Assembly (NCBI RefSeq): GCF_902167145.1
Contig: NC_050097.1
Coordinates: 116,655,982-116,719,981 of the forward strand
DNA: 64,000 bases
Reading direction: 5' to 3'
From: Zea mays
Taxonomy: Eukaryota; Streptophyta; Magnoliopsida; Poales; Poaceae
Shown: piece after piece, positions 1 through 10,603 of the stretch
Position numbering within the stretch: position 1 is the stretch's first letter
How the letters are laid out: each line of letters begins with the position of its first letter
Notes under the pieces: generated by a model
Databases searched by the model: none
What the model was told of the DNA's origin: nothing
Seen by the model: the letters and a program-made list of their open reading frames with translations, nothing else
Position numbers and translations under genes: made by a program

Positions 1-2155
1 TTTGATTGCTCCACTTTGGAGTCTTCCCAAGGATGAGAGGCAGACTCACTTTGAGATGCCAGCCAGCATTGACGATGCTGAGATGGACGTCATGCTTAGC
101 CTGCTGGCCGGGAATCTTCCGACTCTACCCGAACCGAGCCGATGGCCATCACAACTGGGCAAGAATTTGGTGAAGAGGTGGAGACTTGAAAATCCGAAGG
201 TGCCCGCCCAAAGCGTTCACGCCGAGTGAACCGCCCGGCTACACCTGTTGAGGAGAAGAGGAAGAAGAGGCGACTTCAGTGACTGTCGTGCTTGGATCAG
301 GATGCCCTCCCTTTTGTACCGATTCCTGATGATGTCCCGGCAGGGGCCATTCCTGAGGTTGATGCCAAAGGCTGTGATCATGCGCAGGCTACTGGCGGCA
401 TGCTTGATGAGGATGAAGAGGAGGAATAAGAAGAAGTCCCGCTGATTTGCAAGAACAGCCGACACTATAGAAGCAGTGAGGGGGGGGGGGTAGTGATATC
501 CCCTCTCCAGCTCTGTCGGCACTTATCAGTCTTCAGGGACTTTCAATATCGGATTTTGATCAAGCACTGGAGGATATCATTCCTAAAGACATGCTATCAG
601 AGCCTCCTAAAGATGATATCCCGGCCGTCTGTTTAGAGGTCCCAGATGGTGGGCTTTCGTTGCTTGATTCTGCCGAGCAAGAGGTAACCCGAGTGGTGTC
701 CCATGAATCGTCGACCTTGGAGGGCAGTCTTCCATGCAGAAACACTCATCTGAGTCACCCGACTCCCATGGAGATGGCTGAGGGGCCTTCAGCCTTAGAA
801 GTGGCTACAGCAGAAGACCCAGCCCCGAGGGTGTTGCTGGTAGCGATCCAGCTCTTATGGATAGTGCAAACTACAACCCAACCCCGAGGATGTTCAGGTG
901 TGCTCTCTTTCCAATGCCTCCACGGATGTCCACATCGGGTCATCCCCACTTCGGTCCGATGGGGCGACGGTAGCACGTTCTTCTACTGCTTTAACTGGAC
1001 AAGTCGCCTTAGAGGTCAGCGAGCTAGACGCAAGGAGCCTACTGTCTGCTGGTGGGGCTGAGGTCACCCTAGATATGCCCTTCAGATTGTTCCTGCTGAT
1101 CTTCCCTAGTCAATCCATGCTTCAGCTCCTCCTGTCCTGGGTCTCCTACTGTTCCTTTCCAATCTCCAGGTGAGTCAGTCTTTTGTTCTATATTGTTCGT
1201 ACTAGCGAATTATCTTTCTTCTTCTTATTTGTCTATGATCACAGGATTTTGTTGATGGAGTATCTGCCCAGTTGAGGTCTTGCGGCGCTGCTGTTCCTGA
1301 ACAAGCTCTATCTCTGATGCAGTGGAATCCTTTGCTGCTCCAGAAACAAATAGATGATTTGAAGACGTCGAATGCTGGTTAGTGAGCTTACAATTTATCT
1401 AGCTTCTTTGATTGATCAACTTATCTTTAACCAGATATTCTCTTTCAGCTGCATTATCAGATATGGCTCAACGATGCTCTAACCTTGAGGAAACGTATTC
1501 TTAGAGTCAGACTGACTTGGCCCAGACTTCTGCCTTTCTGGACAGTGCACGCTCTCTGAATTCCTCTCTTAATGCCCAACTTGACTATGAAAAGATGGTG
1601 CACGAGGTAAACTTCCCTGGCTGACCCTGCTATGTCATTATTGCCTTGGTGCTGAATGTTGTTCTCTGCTTGTAGGAGGAGAAACGAGCACTTGTTGCCT
1701 CTCGTGACAATCTAGACAGGCTATACCGTGATGCCAGTAACTCCTTGACTATCCTGGAGAGGAGCCACCACTTCACCATGTCTGACCTAGATCATCAACG
1801 CCATGACCTGCAGGCATCCCAAGATGAAGTTCTGCGACTTGGCCGACTGCTGATGACCAAGGACTCCACCATCAAGGATCCGCGCGCTTCCAAGAAGCTT
1901 GTCACGCAGGAACTAGAGGCTACTCAACTGACTGTTAAAACCTTAGAGGACAGTTGCGCCGTCTTGAAGGCCCAGTGCGACAAAGCTATGGATAAAGCCA
2001 TTCATGCTGAACGGATCCTGATGAGGAGACCCGGCGTCGTGGTGCCTGACGATATTGTTGCTGATGTCAAGGCCGCACCCGATGCTGCAAGCCGTCCTTC
2101 TTCTTCCGTTGCACCTGTGAAAGACATTGCCAGCAAATATGTTTCGATGCAGTGA
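1..2155 (+). pseudogene. Intron-containing antisense gene carried in the Tat element (coiled-coil protein)
   Basis: A plus-strand gene lying between Tat pol and its missing 3' LTR, converging on pol. Three introns with GT-AG ends are visible: 1170-1244 (donor CAG/GTGAGT), 1378-1448 and 1607-1675. Exons 1245-1377, 1449-1606 and 1676-2155 join in one frame, apart from a TAG at 1502-1504, and end at TGA 2153-2155. The last exon has a heptad-like Leu/Glu/Lys pattern suggesting a coiled coil, then an Ala/Ser/Pro tail. The upstream part (2-226, about 490-1059) is shifted between frames, including around a G run at 480-490, so this copy cannot make a full protein. Its start is off the window. Grande-type elements are known to carry an antisense ORF here. 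The protein's function is unknown; a 'putative gypsy type transposon' domain (PF04195) is one possibility to test. Confidence 0.7.
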
Positions 2156-2339
2156 TGTCCTGCAAAACACACTTTTTTATCGAGTTAGCATCTTTCTGTA
2201 ATATGAATTCTATGTGCATGTGACAGCTGTGTTAGAACTCAAATATTTTGTGAACAGGGTGCCGGAACACGCCCCTGGCACCAGCAAGTAAGATGTTCTT
2301 TTTTCCAGAAGGGCTTTTAATCTTGGCCGATTATTTCGC

Positions 2340-3075
2340 TGTTAGGGTATAGTGGTCACCCTGAACAACGCAAAAGCAAGTGTACCATATTGGCATTAAA
2401 GGCATTTTCTGACTTAAGTCGATCGCCTTTCTGGTAGGGCGTAGTGGTCACCCTAAGTGGAGTAAGTCAGAGTATATGCACCGTCTTAGATCATTAGCAG
2501 GGTATAGTGGTCACCCTAAGTCAAGTGAGCGTGAGCATGTCGCGTCGACTTAAGTCGTTGCCGACTTAAGCCGACTGCTCCGTTAGCAGGGTATAGTGAT
2601 CACCCTTAGTCAAGTAAGTGTGAGCATGTCGCACCGACTTAAGTCGCCGCCGACTTAAGCCGATTGCTCCGTTAGCAGGGTATAGTGGTCACCCTAAGTC
2701 AAGTGAGCGTGAGTATGTTGCACCGACTCAATTCGCCGCCGACTTAAGCCGATTGCTCCGTTGGCAGGGTATAGTGGTCACCCTAAGTCAAGTGAGTGCG
2801 AGCATGTTGCACCTACTTAAGTCACCGCCGACTTAAGCCGATTGCTCCGTTAGCAGGGTATAGTGGTCACCCTAAGTCAAGTCAGCGTGAGCATGTTGCA
2901 CCAACTATAGTCGTCGCTGACTCAAGCCGATTACTCCGCTTAGTAGGGTATAGTGGTCACCCTAAGTCAAGTGAGTGTGAGCATGTTGCACCGACTTAAG
3001 TCATCGCTGACTCAAGCCGATTTCTCCACTTAGTAGGGTATAGTGGTCACCCTTAGTCGAGTAAGTGTACTGATT
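2340..3075. repeat. Tandem repeat, ~89-bp unit, in the Tat 3' region
   Basis: About seven regular copies plus two divergent ones at the left. Each holds AGGGTATAGTGGTCACCCT, with starts near 2343, 2496, 2585, 2674, 2762, 2851, 2942 and 3033, so the period is 88-91 bp. Most units also contain the sequence CGACTTAAGTCG or a one-to-two-base variant, a perfect 12-bp palindrome in the best copies. The array sits exactly between the end of integrase (3205) and the end of the convergent antisense gene (2155). Tandem repeats in this position are known for Tat elements and can seed satellites. Short ORFs across the array are repeat artefacts. Confidence 0.9.
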
Positions 3076-3204
3076 TCAAGCCCAACCCAATCGAAGTCAG
3101 CTGTAAGTCAAGAGTCTGAATGCCTTTGGAAAACAAGAACTTTATTGATGATGAAATCCTCATATTATAAAGTACAATGTTCCTTCAAGAATTTTGAGGC
3201 CTCG

Positions 3205-4036
3205 CTAAGGATAGAATTTTCTGAGGTGTTCTATGTTCCACGAGTTTCCCACTTCTGTGCCGTCCATCTGAGTAAGCCGGTATGATCCCGGCTGAGTGAC
3301 CTCTAATATGATGAACGGTCCTTCCCATAGTGGTGACAGCTTGTGTCGCCCTTCCCCTGTTAGAATTTGGCGAAGGACCAAGTCTCCCACTGTAAAGGAC
3401 CGGTACCACACAACTTTATCATGATAGCGCCTCAAGATCTGCTGGTACCTAGCCGATTGAATTACTATGTTCAATCGTTCTTCCTCCAGCACATCGATAT
3501 CTTCTAACCTGGTAGCTTCTGCTTCAGCTATGCTTTCGAAAGTCAACCTCGGTGCCCTGAAGATGAGGTCGGCGGGCTGCACTGCCTCTGACCCATAGAC
3601 CATGAAGAATGGGGTATTTCCATGCAGAGCTCGACTGGGTTGAGTTCTCAGGCTCCAAACCACGTATGGCAGCTCTCTGATCCATTTTCCTATAAGATTT
3701 TCACTCTTGTCAAATACTTTCTTCATGAGTGCCTCTAGTATCATTCCATTGGCTCTTTCTACTTGGCCATTGGATCTTGGGTGTGCTACTGATGCATATT
3801 TAATCTTGATGCTCCGCTGCTCGCAGAAATCGAAGAATTCAAAGCTGGTGAAGTTGGATCCTAGGTCGGTGATGATGCTGTTTGGTATCCCGAACCTGAA
3901 TATTATGTCTTGTATGAACTCCACTGCTTTGGCTGAGGTCAAAGAAGCAATTGGCTTATACTCTATCCATTTTGTGAATTTGTCAATGGCCACTAGTACA
4001 TGAGTATAGCCTCCGTGAGCTTTCTTGAAAGGTCTG
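3205..4036 (-). pseudogene. Tat integrase, catalytic core and C-terminal part
   Basis: C-terminal segment of the Tat integrase, open from the insertion point to its stop. Visible are VAIDKFTKWIE (first catalytic Asp region), IITDLGSNF (second Asp) and NGQVERANG (catalytic Glu), followed by a basic C-terminal domain with GDLVLRQ and SPLWEGPFII. The first residues of the core (GLDMIG) lie on the far side of Gypsy A near 17734-17760, and the coding frame resumes there. The segment itself has no stop, but the gene is split by 13.7 kb and the upstream pol is mutated. Confidence 0.9.
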
Positions 4037-7000
4037 TGTAACACCCCTGGTGTTACTGCAACTAAAACTTGAGCATGACATCATAAACATTGGCATTGCA
4101 TATGTTTGACACACCTAGAGTGCATTCACTAAGTAAAAATTTCAAACAAGTTGTATTGTTATAGCATTTTGCAAATAGAACCCTGGATAGGGAGCTTAGC
4201 CTTAAACAGGGATTAAAGTGGTAAAACCTAACCCAAGTGGAGAAAACCTAAAAGTTTTAGGGGAATAGTCATAAAATGTTCCCAAGAATGAACTTGAATT
4301 ACATTTATAACCCTGAGATATCCAAAAACCCCATTTGAACCCTGAAAAACCCTAAGTCCAAACCCTAAGGGCCTATGTGTAAAAACAGAGCACATTTGGA
4401 CTAAAGTGTAAAAACTACAATGTTAAAGCATATAAAGTCACATGGTTCACATTTGGGAAGATTTATAAGCCAAACCTTGAGTTTTGGATTGATTTGCAAA
4501 AAAGACCCCAATTGAGAATTCACTCTAAGTCTGAATTTCAGAGTTGAGGGCTCAACTTTGGAGCCTTGTAACTTTCAAATTATAGAGTTTTTACCCTAGG
4601 GCACCACATCAAAGTTGTAGACTAAACAATGGAGAACAACTTTGCTTAAGGTTGTCAGCATAGTTGTTAAGAATAATTTGGAGATAATTAAGCCCAAAGT
4701 CAGGCTGTCAGGCTGACTAGGTCTGAAAATCAGACTGACAGATGGATGCCCTGAACTTCAAGCCCAATTTCAAACCAGATGCAGTGGCTTTTTGGGGCAA
4801 CACCATATAGCAATATTGTAGATGGCATATTGCTCTACAACTTTGCTGCAGAGCTTGATGTGAGTTGTCATTAGGAATTGAGAGAAAATCATGCTCCAAG
4901 TCGCTCTGTCATTCCATCTTATGAGAAATCGCCATGGTACAGTGCCTGCACTAGATCAGATCGCCAGCGTCAGAAAGATCTCGCCGCCGACGACTCCCCA
5001 CCGTGATTCGTGCTGTCGCTGTTAAAATTCTCGCTCGAGGTGGATGGATAACCTCTCGGGTAAAAGAATCTCTGCCGCCGGTGAGCTGGAGGTCACTCCG
5101 GTGACTCACAGTGGCTTCCCCTTCTGCTTTGCGGCTGGAGCGATAGGCTCGCCGGTGAACCGCCGCCTCTCGGCCTTGTGCCGCGTGGCTCTGCCTTTCC
5201 ACTACGTCGCTGTGACTCCCTACCGCTGTCTCATCAACGGTGGTGAGGTTGCCACGACAGAGGACACGAATTCACGACGCCGATATTCTTCTTCATCTCC
5301 GGCCGCCCGCGTTGTTCGATCAAATTGAATGCCACCGTCGAAGCCTCCTATAAATTGAGCCCACAGCGAGCTTCGCAACATCATCACCCACCCAGCCACC
5401 GCGTATTGCTAGCAATCGTTCGCCCGAGCTCGCGAATTTTGAATTCGCCCCAAATCAGTTCTCCGCCACCCCAAAACGAACTTCACCGCGGCCAGCCCTT
5501 TCCCGGTCAGTTAATCCTCCTCTCTCCCTCGTTTAAGCTTTCTCTTACGTCTACGATGCTTGCCGACCCACGCAATTGGGCTAGGAACCCTCTGGTCGCC
5601 GGGAACGCGACTGTCTTGCCACGATGCTCACGGTCAACGTGGCCCGAGCAAACCTATAGGCCATAGATGAAATTGGGTTGGGGGAAATGGTCGGGGTGGA
5701 TCCAATTGCGTGTCAGCCGCTCAGAGACCCTAGTCATTGCCCCATTCGGCCGGTACAGGTGCTCGCCGGAGCTTCCCTGCGCTCGACGCCGTCGTGGACT
5801 TCACCCTGCGAAGAATTAGAAACCAGAGGGCTTATGTGTAAACCGTCAGTGACTCATGCAATAGTGTGTGAACCCCTGACGGAATAATCAGTAAGCCGGG
5901 GCCCTTTCTGTAAAGATGCCAGCGCGGGCGCGCGCGCGCGATTCCGCGTGGAATTGGGCCGCCTGTACTGAAACCAGCCCATTACTGTTTGAACTTTTTC
6001 CTTTTCTTTTTCAGTAGAACTTTAGAAATCCATAAAAAATTGTAGAAAAATCCTAAAATTGTCAAACCAATTTTCCTAGACTTCTTATTTTCCATAGAAT
6101 TTAATAAAAATAGTTGACTGATTTTTGGAATAAATAAGGAATTTTAAGGCATTTAAAGTAGTTTAATGCATTAGTTCTGGATTTTTAGAAAACATATGGT
6201 AATTCCAAAAATGATCAAACTTTTTATATGAGTCTTACACATTATTTAGAAGCCATGGGTAGAGTTTGGTTTGATTTGGACCTTGTTTGATAACTAGAAC
6301 CCAAAACCCCCACCCCTGCCCTGTGAACTCCTTTACTGACTCCGGAAACCCTAAGTTCTCGGAGTTCCGTGAAAGAAAATTGTATTCAAGACCTTAGATA
6401 ATAAATTCTTATTATCTTTGCATTCTCATGAGCATTACATGGCATTCATTCTTATATACATATATATGGTTATGTTTAGAAAACGAAGAAGAGATCGAAG
6501 TGACCGAAGAGAAGACACCACCACCTTTGGAATCTCAGGCAGAGACTTGTCTCTACTTTGACATCTGCGGGCCTGAGCCTGACTCACCTACTAACGAAGG
6601 CAAGCCCCGGTGCATTTGCCACCTCCCTTGATATTTTTAAATTTTTTTCACTTACTTGCTGCATTAAGTAATAGGAGTTGATTGCTAAAACAATTCTTGC
6701 ATTACCTTCCTTGAACTTGATTACCTTCCTTGAAACCCTTTTTTTACAAAAGGTTTTACTATGCTTAGTATTGCTCTAGCAAAACAAAAGGTTTTGTTTT
6801 ACAAAAGATGATTGGCAAAGTGGGAAGGATGTTTTTGAAAATAAAACTTGATGGTGGATCCATCATGGCCATGATGGGTTCAACATCCGGAAAAGATGTA
6901 CCTCTGTCAGGTACCAAGTTTTTGGGATTAAATGTTTAAGCTGAGTCCGGGCGGGTGACTTGCACGAGAAGGGAGTCTCGGTGTAGTGTCTCCGTCTGAG

Positions 7001-8072
7001 TCGATTAAGGACCGTGTCGATGTAGGCTTGCTGACCGAGGACCCTTTAACTGGTCACATGCCTCATCATGGGTAAGCCTTGCCTCGGGCAGACTAAGGCC
7101 AGAATAAGATAACACGAAATAGGCATGGAGCGGTGGCGAGAGTAGCGTGTACCCTCCATGGCAAGAGGCTGGACGGTGGTGTATCTGTGCTCTCGGTTTG
7201 CGTGAACCTGATCTGGTCTTAAGAACCCCGGTGGCGGGTTGACATATGCAAGGGTTAAGTGCTACATATGTCGTGTGATTGGAGATCCTCAGCTGAGTAT
7301 AATCGATTCGGATCGCCGTACCTTCGCGGTTATGAAGACTTGGTCACTGCCCTATACGTTGAACTCCAGTAAAGATAAAGGACTGATTAAGAACTTGGCT
7401 AGTTCAGGATAAGTGTTTGAACTAGGTTAGCAAGAACTCTAGATATAGGTAAGTTACATAACTTGACAATAAAACTGGATTTTTAAGGATCCACTCTTAG
7501 TAAAGCATTTACGCAAAACAGAGTCTTTGATCTTGAGATACCTTACCTTGACTCCCTTATAACCAGCATACCCTTGAGAGTCTTTTCTTTAGTCGGGTAA
7601 GACTTGCTGAGTAATTCCATACTCAGGGTTTATTCCCTCGTTGTTTTTAGGTGAGGAGGCAGCAAATTTTTGTTGCTTTTGTACCAAGGTGGTTCCAAAT
7701 GAAGAAAAACAAGGGTGAGCTGCGGGAGGACATGGCCCTCCATAAGAAACTTTTATGTAAGAACTTATCGGGAGGAGTTTTTGCCTCCCTTAGTATTGTA
7801 ATAATACTACTCAGCACTCGTTTTATAACTCTGGTCTGTAATAAGTAACTTGATCTTACTTTTTAAATAAATGTAAGTTTATGTAATCACTTCCGCATTG
7901 CTATATCTCCGATGTTCTGTAATGTCTGCAAGACGAGTGAAACGTTCCTGAAAAGGTAAGGAAGAAGATACCCAACTTGCCAAGTGATTCAGGAACATCT
8001 ACAGGGTTGTCTGATGTCTGTTGAACAAGGACAACTATAGATGGGCCTAATGACTTGGGAGGTTCCGTCACA
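4037..8072 (+). repeat. 5' LTR of Gypsy A
   Basis: 4036-bp direct repeat matching 13694-17728 nearly throughout, starting TGTAACACCC and ending TTCCGTCACA. It is unusually long; the two LTRs make up well over half of the element. Small ORFs inside it (for example 5044-5666, 6428-6631 and 7651-7848) recur in the other LTR, and I do not regard them as genes. A GC-rich stretch (4920-5900) precedes an AT-rich one. 6781-6800 is a 9+2+9 palindrome of AAAACAAAA arms. Confidence 0.95.
5349..5355 (+). promoter_or_regulatory. Putative LTR TATA box, Gypsy A 5' LTR
   Basis: TATAAAT in the context CTCCTATAAATTGAGCCC, after a GC-rich region and about 30 bp before CTTCGCAACATCATC, a plausible start of the R region. 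The same site occurs at 15005-15011 in the 3' LTR. It is the best TATA candidate in this LTR; no transcription data are available. Confidence 0.6.
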
Positions 8073-8074
8073 GC

Positions 8075-8087
8075 TAGTATCGGAGCG
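8075..8087 (+). other. Primer-binding site of Gypsy A
   Basis: TAGTATCGGAGCG begins two bases after the 5' LTR. It matches the initiator-tRNA-Met primer site TGGTATCAGAGC of many plant elements at all but two positions. Its place directly after the LTR supports both the LTR end and the plus orientation. Confidence 0.7.
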
Positions 8088-8312
8088 AAGCCCTTCTCTA
8101 CAGATATTATGAGGCATCTTCAAAAGGATTTTCTAAAAACTTACCTAGAAAGATTTCCTCCATTCTTATCCCTTTATCTAAAGAATCTATATGAAAGACC
8201 AGATAGGAGGAGTGCAATGTATAGAAGGTATGAATCAACTAAGGTTGGTTCTGTAATTGTAGATGCATCATGCTAAGAATTATACTAATAAAATTTTCCC
8301 CTTAGAAAAAAA

Positions 8313-8897
8313 ATGCCGCCGCGCACGAGGAAGACCGCGCGTAAGTCAACTGGCCCAATTGGAGTACCTCGTCATCAACTTGCCCCACGGGATGAGGATA
8401 GTAGTAGCGGAAGCAACGATCCAATTGGGGATCTTGAAGCCTGCGTGAATCAGCTTCAAACGGAACTGCAACGCAGGACCAGCATGTGGGTCGCGGATGG
8501 CGACAGAATAAACGAATTGAGGAGTTACATCCACCGTCTGCAAGATCAGCTTGCTGATCGAGATTTAGCGCTCGATTGGGCGGTACAGTCTCGTTCAGTG
8601 GCTTGGGCTAAGGCAGCAAAGGCTCGAGCCCGAGTCGAAGAACTTAGCTCTGCCATTGACAATCTACAGGCGCATTGCAATACCCTACATGAGGAAGTCC
8701 ATGTACTGTATTCGCAACTACATCCCAGTGCACCTACAGATCCTGTCGGGTCAGAAGCCGGACCCTCGCACGTTGCGGGAGAAGCGCTTGGTGGTGAGCT
8801 AGACCTTTTTAGGCCCCCTCCTTCTATGAGGCTGGTCGATGAATGGTCTCCCACACCTGACGACGAGGCTGCCAAGAACAACCAGAAGCAGGAATAG
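8313..8897 (+). CDS. Extra ORF upstream of gag (ORF0) in Gypsy A
   Basis: 194-residue open frame between primer site and gag, starting MPPRTRKTARKS. It has a basic N-terminus (residues 1-15), an acidic/Ser stretch (25-35), then a long run of Leu, Glu, Gln and Arg with heptad spacing (about 38-145), predicted coiled coil, and a Pro/Gly/Ser-rich tail. It is intact although pol in the same element is broken by stops. No catalytic motif is seen. Rice RIRE3/RIRE8 elements are described as having an ORF0 in this place; whether this one is homologous needs alignment. The 8088-8312 leader has no convincing gene. Confidence 0.6.
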   Translation: MPPRTRKTARKSTGPIGVPRHQLAPRDEDSSSGSNDPIGDLEACVNQLQTELQRRTSMWVADGDRINELRSYIHRLQDQLADRDLALDWAVQSRSVAWAKAAKARARVEELSSAIDNLQAHCNTLHEEVHVLYSQLHPSAPTDPVGSEAGPSHVAGEALGGELDLFRPPPSMRLVDEWSPTPDDEAAKNNQKQE

Positions 8898-9088
8898 TGG
8901 TGTAGTAGTAGAAAATGAAGTAGTGTATTGTAGGTTGTACTATTGTATAATAGGTAGTGCTATTGTATACTGGGTAATGTATCCTGTTGTAAAAAAATCG
9001 AGTCTGTACATTACTCTTTTTGGTAATGTAAATTGGATGGTTTTGTCTTTGGCATATTATATTTGTTTCCAAATGTTTGTTGCCACAG

Positions 9089-10117
9089 ATGTCGTCCAAG
9101 ACCCGATCACAGGATGCAGCTAGAACCTCCAGTGGGAGGGAGTCTACCCCAAATCCACCTCCTGTCCCTCCCACACTGGCCGAGGCGATTGCCGCCTTGG
9201 TGAATGCGACCGCTGATAATACCCGTTTTCTGAGAGAGATGGCGGGTCAACAGTTTCAGCAGCAAGGCGGGCGGGGTTATCAACAGGGCCCCCGTGAAAC
9301 CTCTTACTTGGACTTCTCAGAGACACATCCACCCCTGTTTGTTAAAGCCGAAGACCCGTTAGAAGCCGACGAATGGATTCGGGTTATCGAGCAAAAATTC
9401 AGACTTCTGCGCTGTTCGGAAACCCAGAAGCCTTTATTTGCAGCCCAGCAATTGCGCGGCCCTGCCAGCACCTGGTGGGGAAATTTCGTGGCCATTCAAC
9501 CGGCCAATCATCAGATAACATGGGAAGAATTCAAAGTGGCCTTCCGCGAGCATTATATACCCGAAGGTGTTCTTCACATGAAGCAAGAAGAATTTATGAA
9601 GCTAAAGCAAGGAGGGGATACTGTTAATCAGTATCTCAATAAGTTCAATCATCTGTCGCAGTATGCAATCGATCAAGTGAACACCGATCTGAAAAAGAAG
9701 AATTGTTTTATGAGAGGTTTAAATGATCGACTGCAAAGAAAGATGGCAACCTGCATAGATCTTACTTATGGAAGAGCTGTCAGTACAACATTGGCAGTAG
9801 AAGCGAAGTATGCAGGTGTCGGTAAATCTAAGGGTTTTGGAGGAGACAGCCCTAGTCAGGGCCCGATGAAAAGGCAACGGTTTGTTCTCCAGCCTTCTAA
9901 CCAGAATCGCTCTCATCCACCCTCCTACCCTTTTAAGCAGACAATAATTATTCGTCCCAATAATGCCCCCACTGCCCCAAGTCAGTCGGGTGCCCCAGGC
10001 ACTCGATTCCCTGCTTTGCCCAGCTCGTCGACTGGATGTTTCAATTGTGGCAAATCTAGACATTTCATCAAAGATTGCCCCTATCCAAAGCAGAACCAAT
10101 CAAATAATCAGCAATGA
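9089..10117 (+). pseudogene. Gag of Gypsy A
   Basis: Structural capsid polyprotein. I take the ATG at 9089 (MSSKTRSQ) over the in-frame ATG at 9077 because its context is better; this is not certain. A Pro-rich N-terminus is followed by the retrotransposon gag core (DPLEADEWIRVIEQKF, then TWWGNFV and WEEFKVAFREHYIP) and, near the end, a zinc knuckle CFNCGKSRHFIKDC with the C-X2-C-X4-H-X4-C spacing. The frame stops at TGA 10115-10117, but protease follows in the same frame, so this is probably an Arg codon CGA changed to TGA and gag-pro was once one ORF. Confidence 0.85.
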
Positions 10118-10603
10118 TCTCGGAATTCATCTCAAGTCAAGGGAAATACTTCGGGCAAAAATATCAAGAAGACGAGACGCATATATTATACGCAAGTGGC
10201 CACTACACCGGACGGGGAGCCGGTAATGATGGGTACATTCCTCATGGCCAATCATTCTGCAGTCATTCTCTTTGATTCTGGTGCTTCGCATACATTCATT
10301 AGCAAGAAATTTGTGGAGCAACATCGCGTTTCATGCCATGAATCAAAAGAAGGGTTTAAAATTCACTCCCCTGGGGGACAAATCTTCACTAAAGAAGTGG
10401 CCTATCAAGTGCCCGTATCATTGGTCGGACGGGACTTTCCTACCAATATGATCGTTCTGAAAGGCCAAGACATAGATGTCATTTTGGGTATGAATTGGTT
10501 GGCCAAACATAAAGCAACCCTCAACACTGATCAAAGAACTATCAGGTTGAGTCATAATCAAGAAGAAATTCTCTTGTCTATCCCCATTCCAACCAACTAC
10601 TAG
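10118..10603 (+). pseudogene. Aspartic protease of Gypsy A
   Basis: Retroviral-type protease that would process gag-pol. The active-site motif is ILFDSGASHTFIS, with the downstream ILGMNWL that follows it in chromovirus proteases. In frame with gag after the TGA at 10115. The frame ends at TAG 10601-10603, and the RT continues in another frame, so a small indel lies at this point. Confidence 0.85.

Noticed and set aside
480..490. Run of G as a biological frameshift site
   Set aside because: More simply a slippage or sequencing error in a decayed gene; neighbouring sequence is already out of frame.
2340..3075. Regularly spaced repeats resembling a CRISPR array
   Set aside because: Units are tandem with no unique spacers, and the setting is a plant retrotransposon.
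5044..5666. Two consecutive frames in the Gypsy A LTR, repeated at 14700-15325
   Set aside because: Span the candidate TATA box and differ in length between the LTRs; not gene-like.
8839..9123. Small frames between ORF0 and gag of Gypsy A
   Set aside because: AT-rich spacer that overlaps the end of ORF0; no start context or motif.
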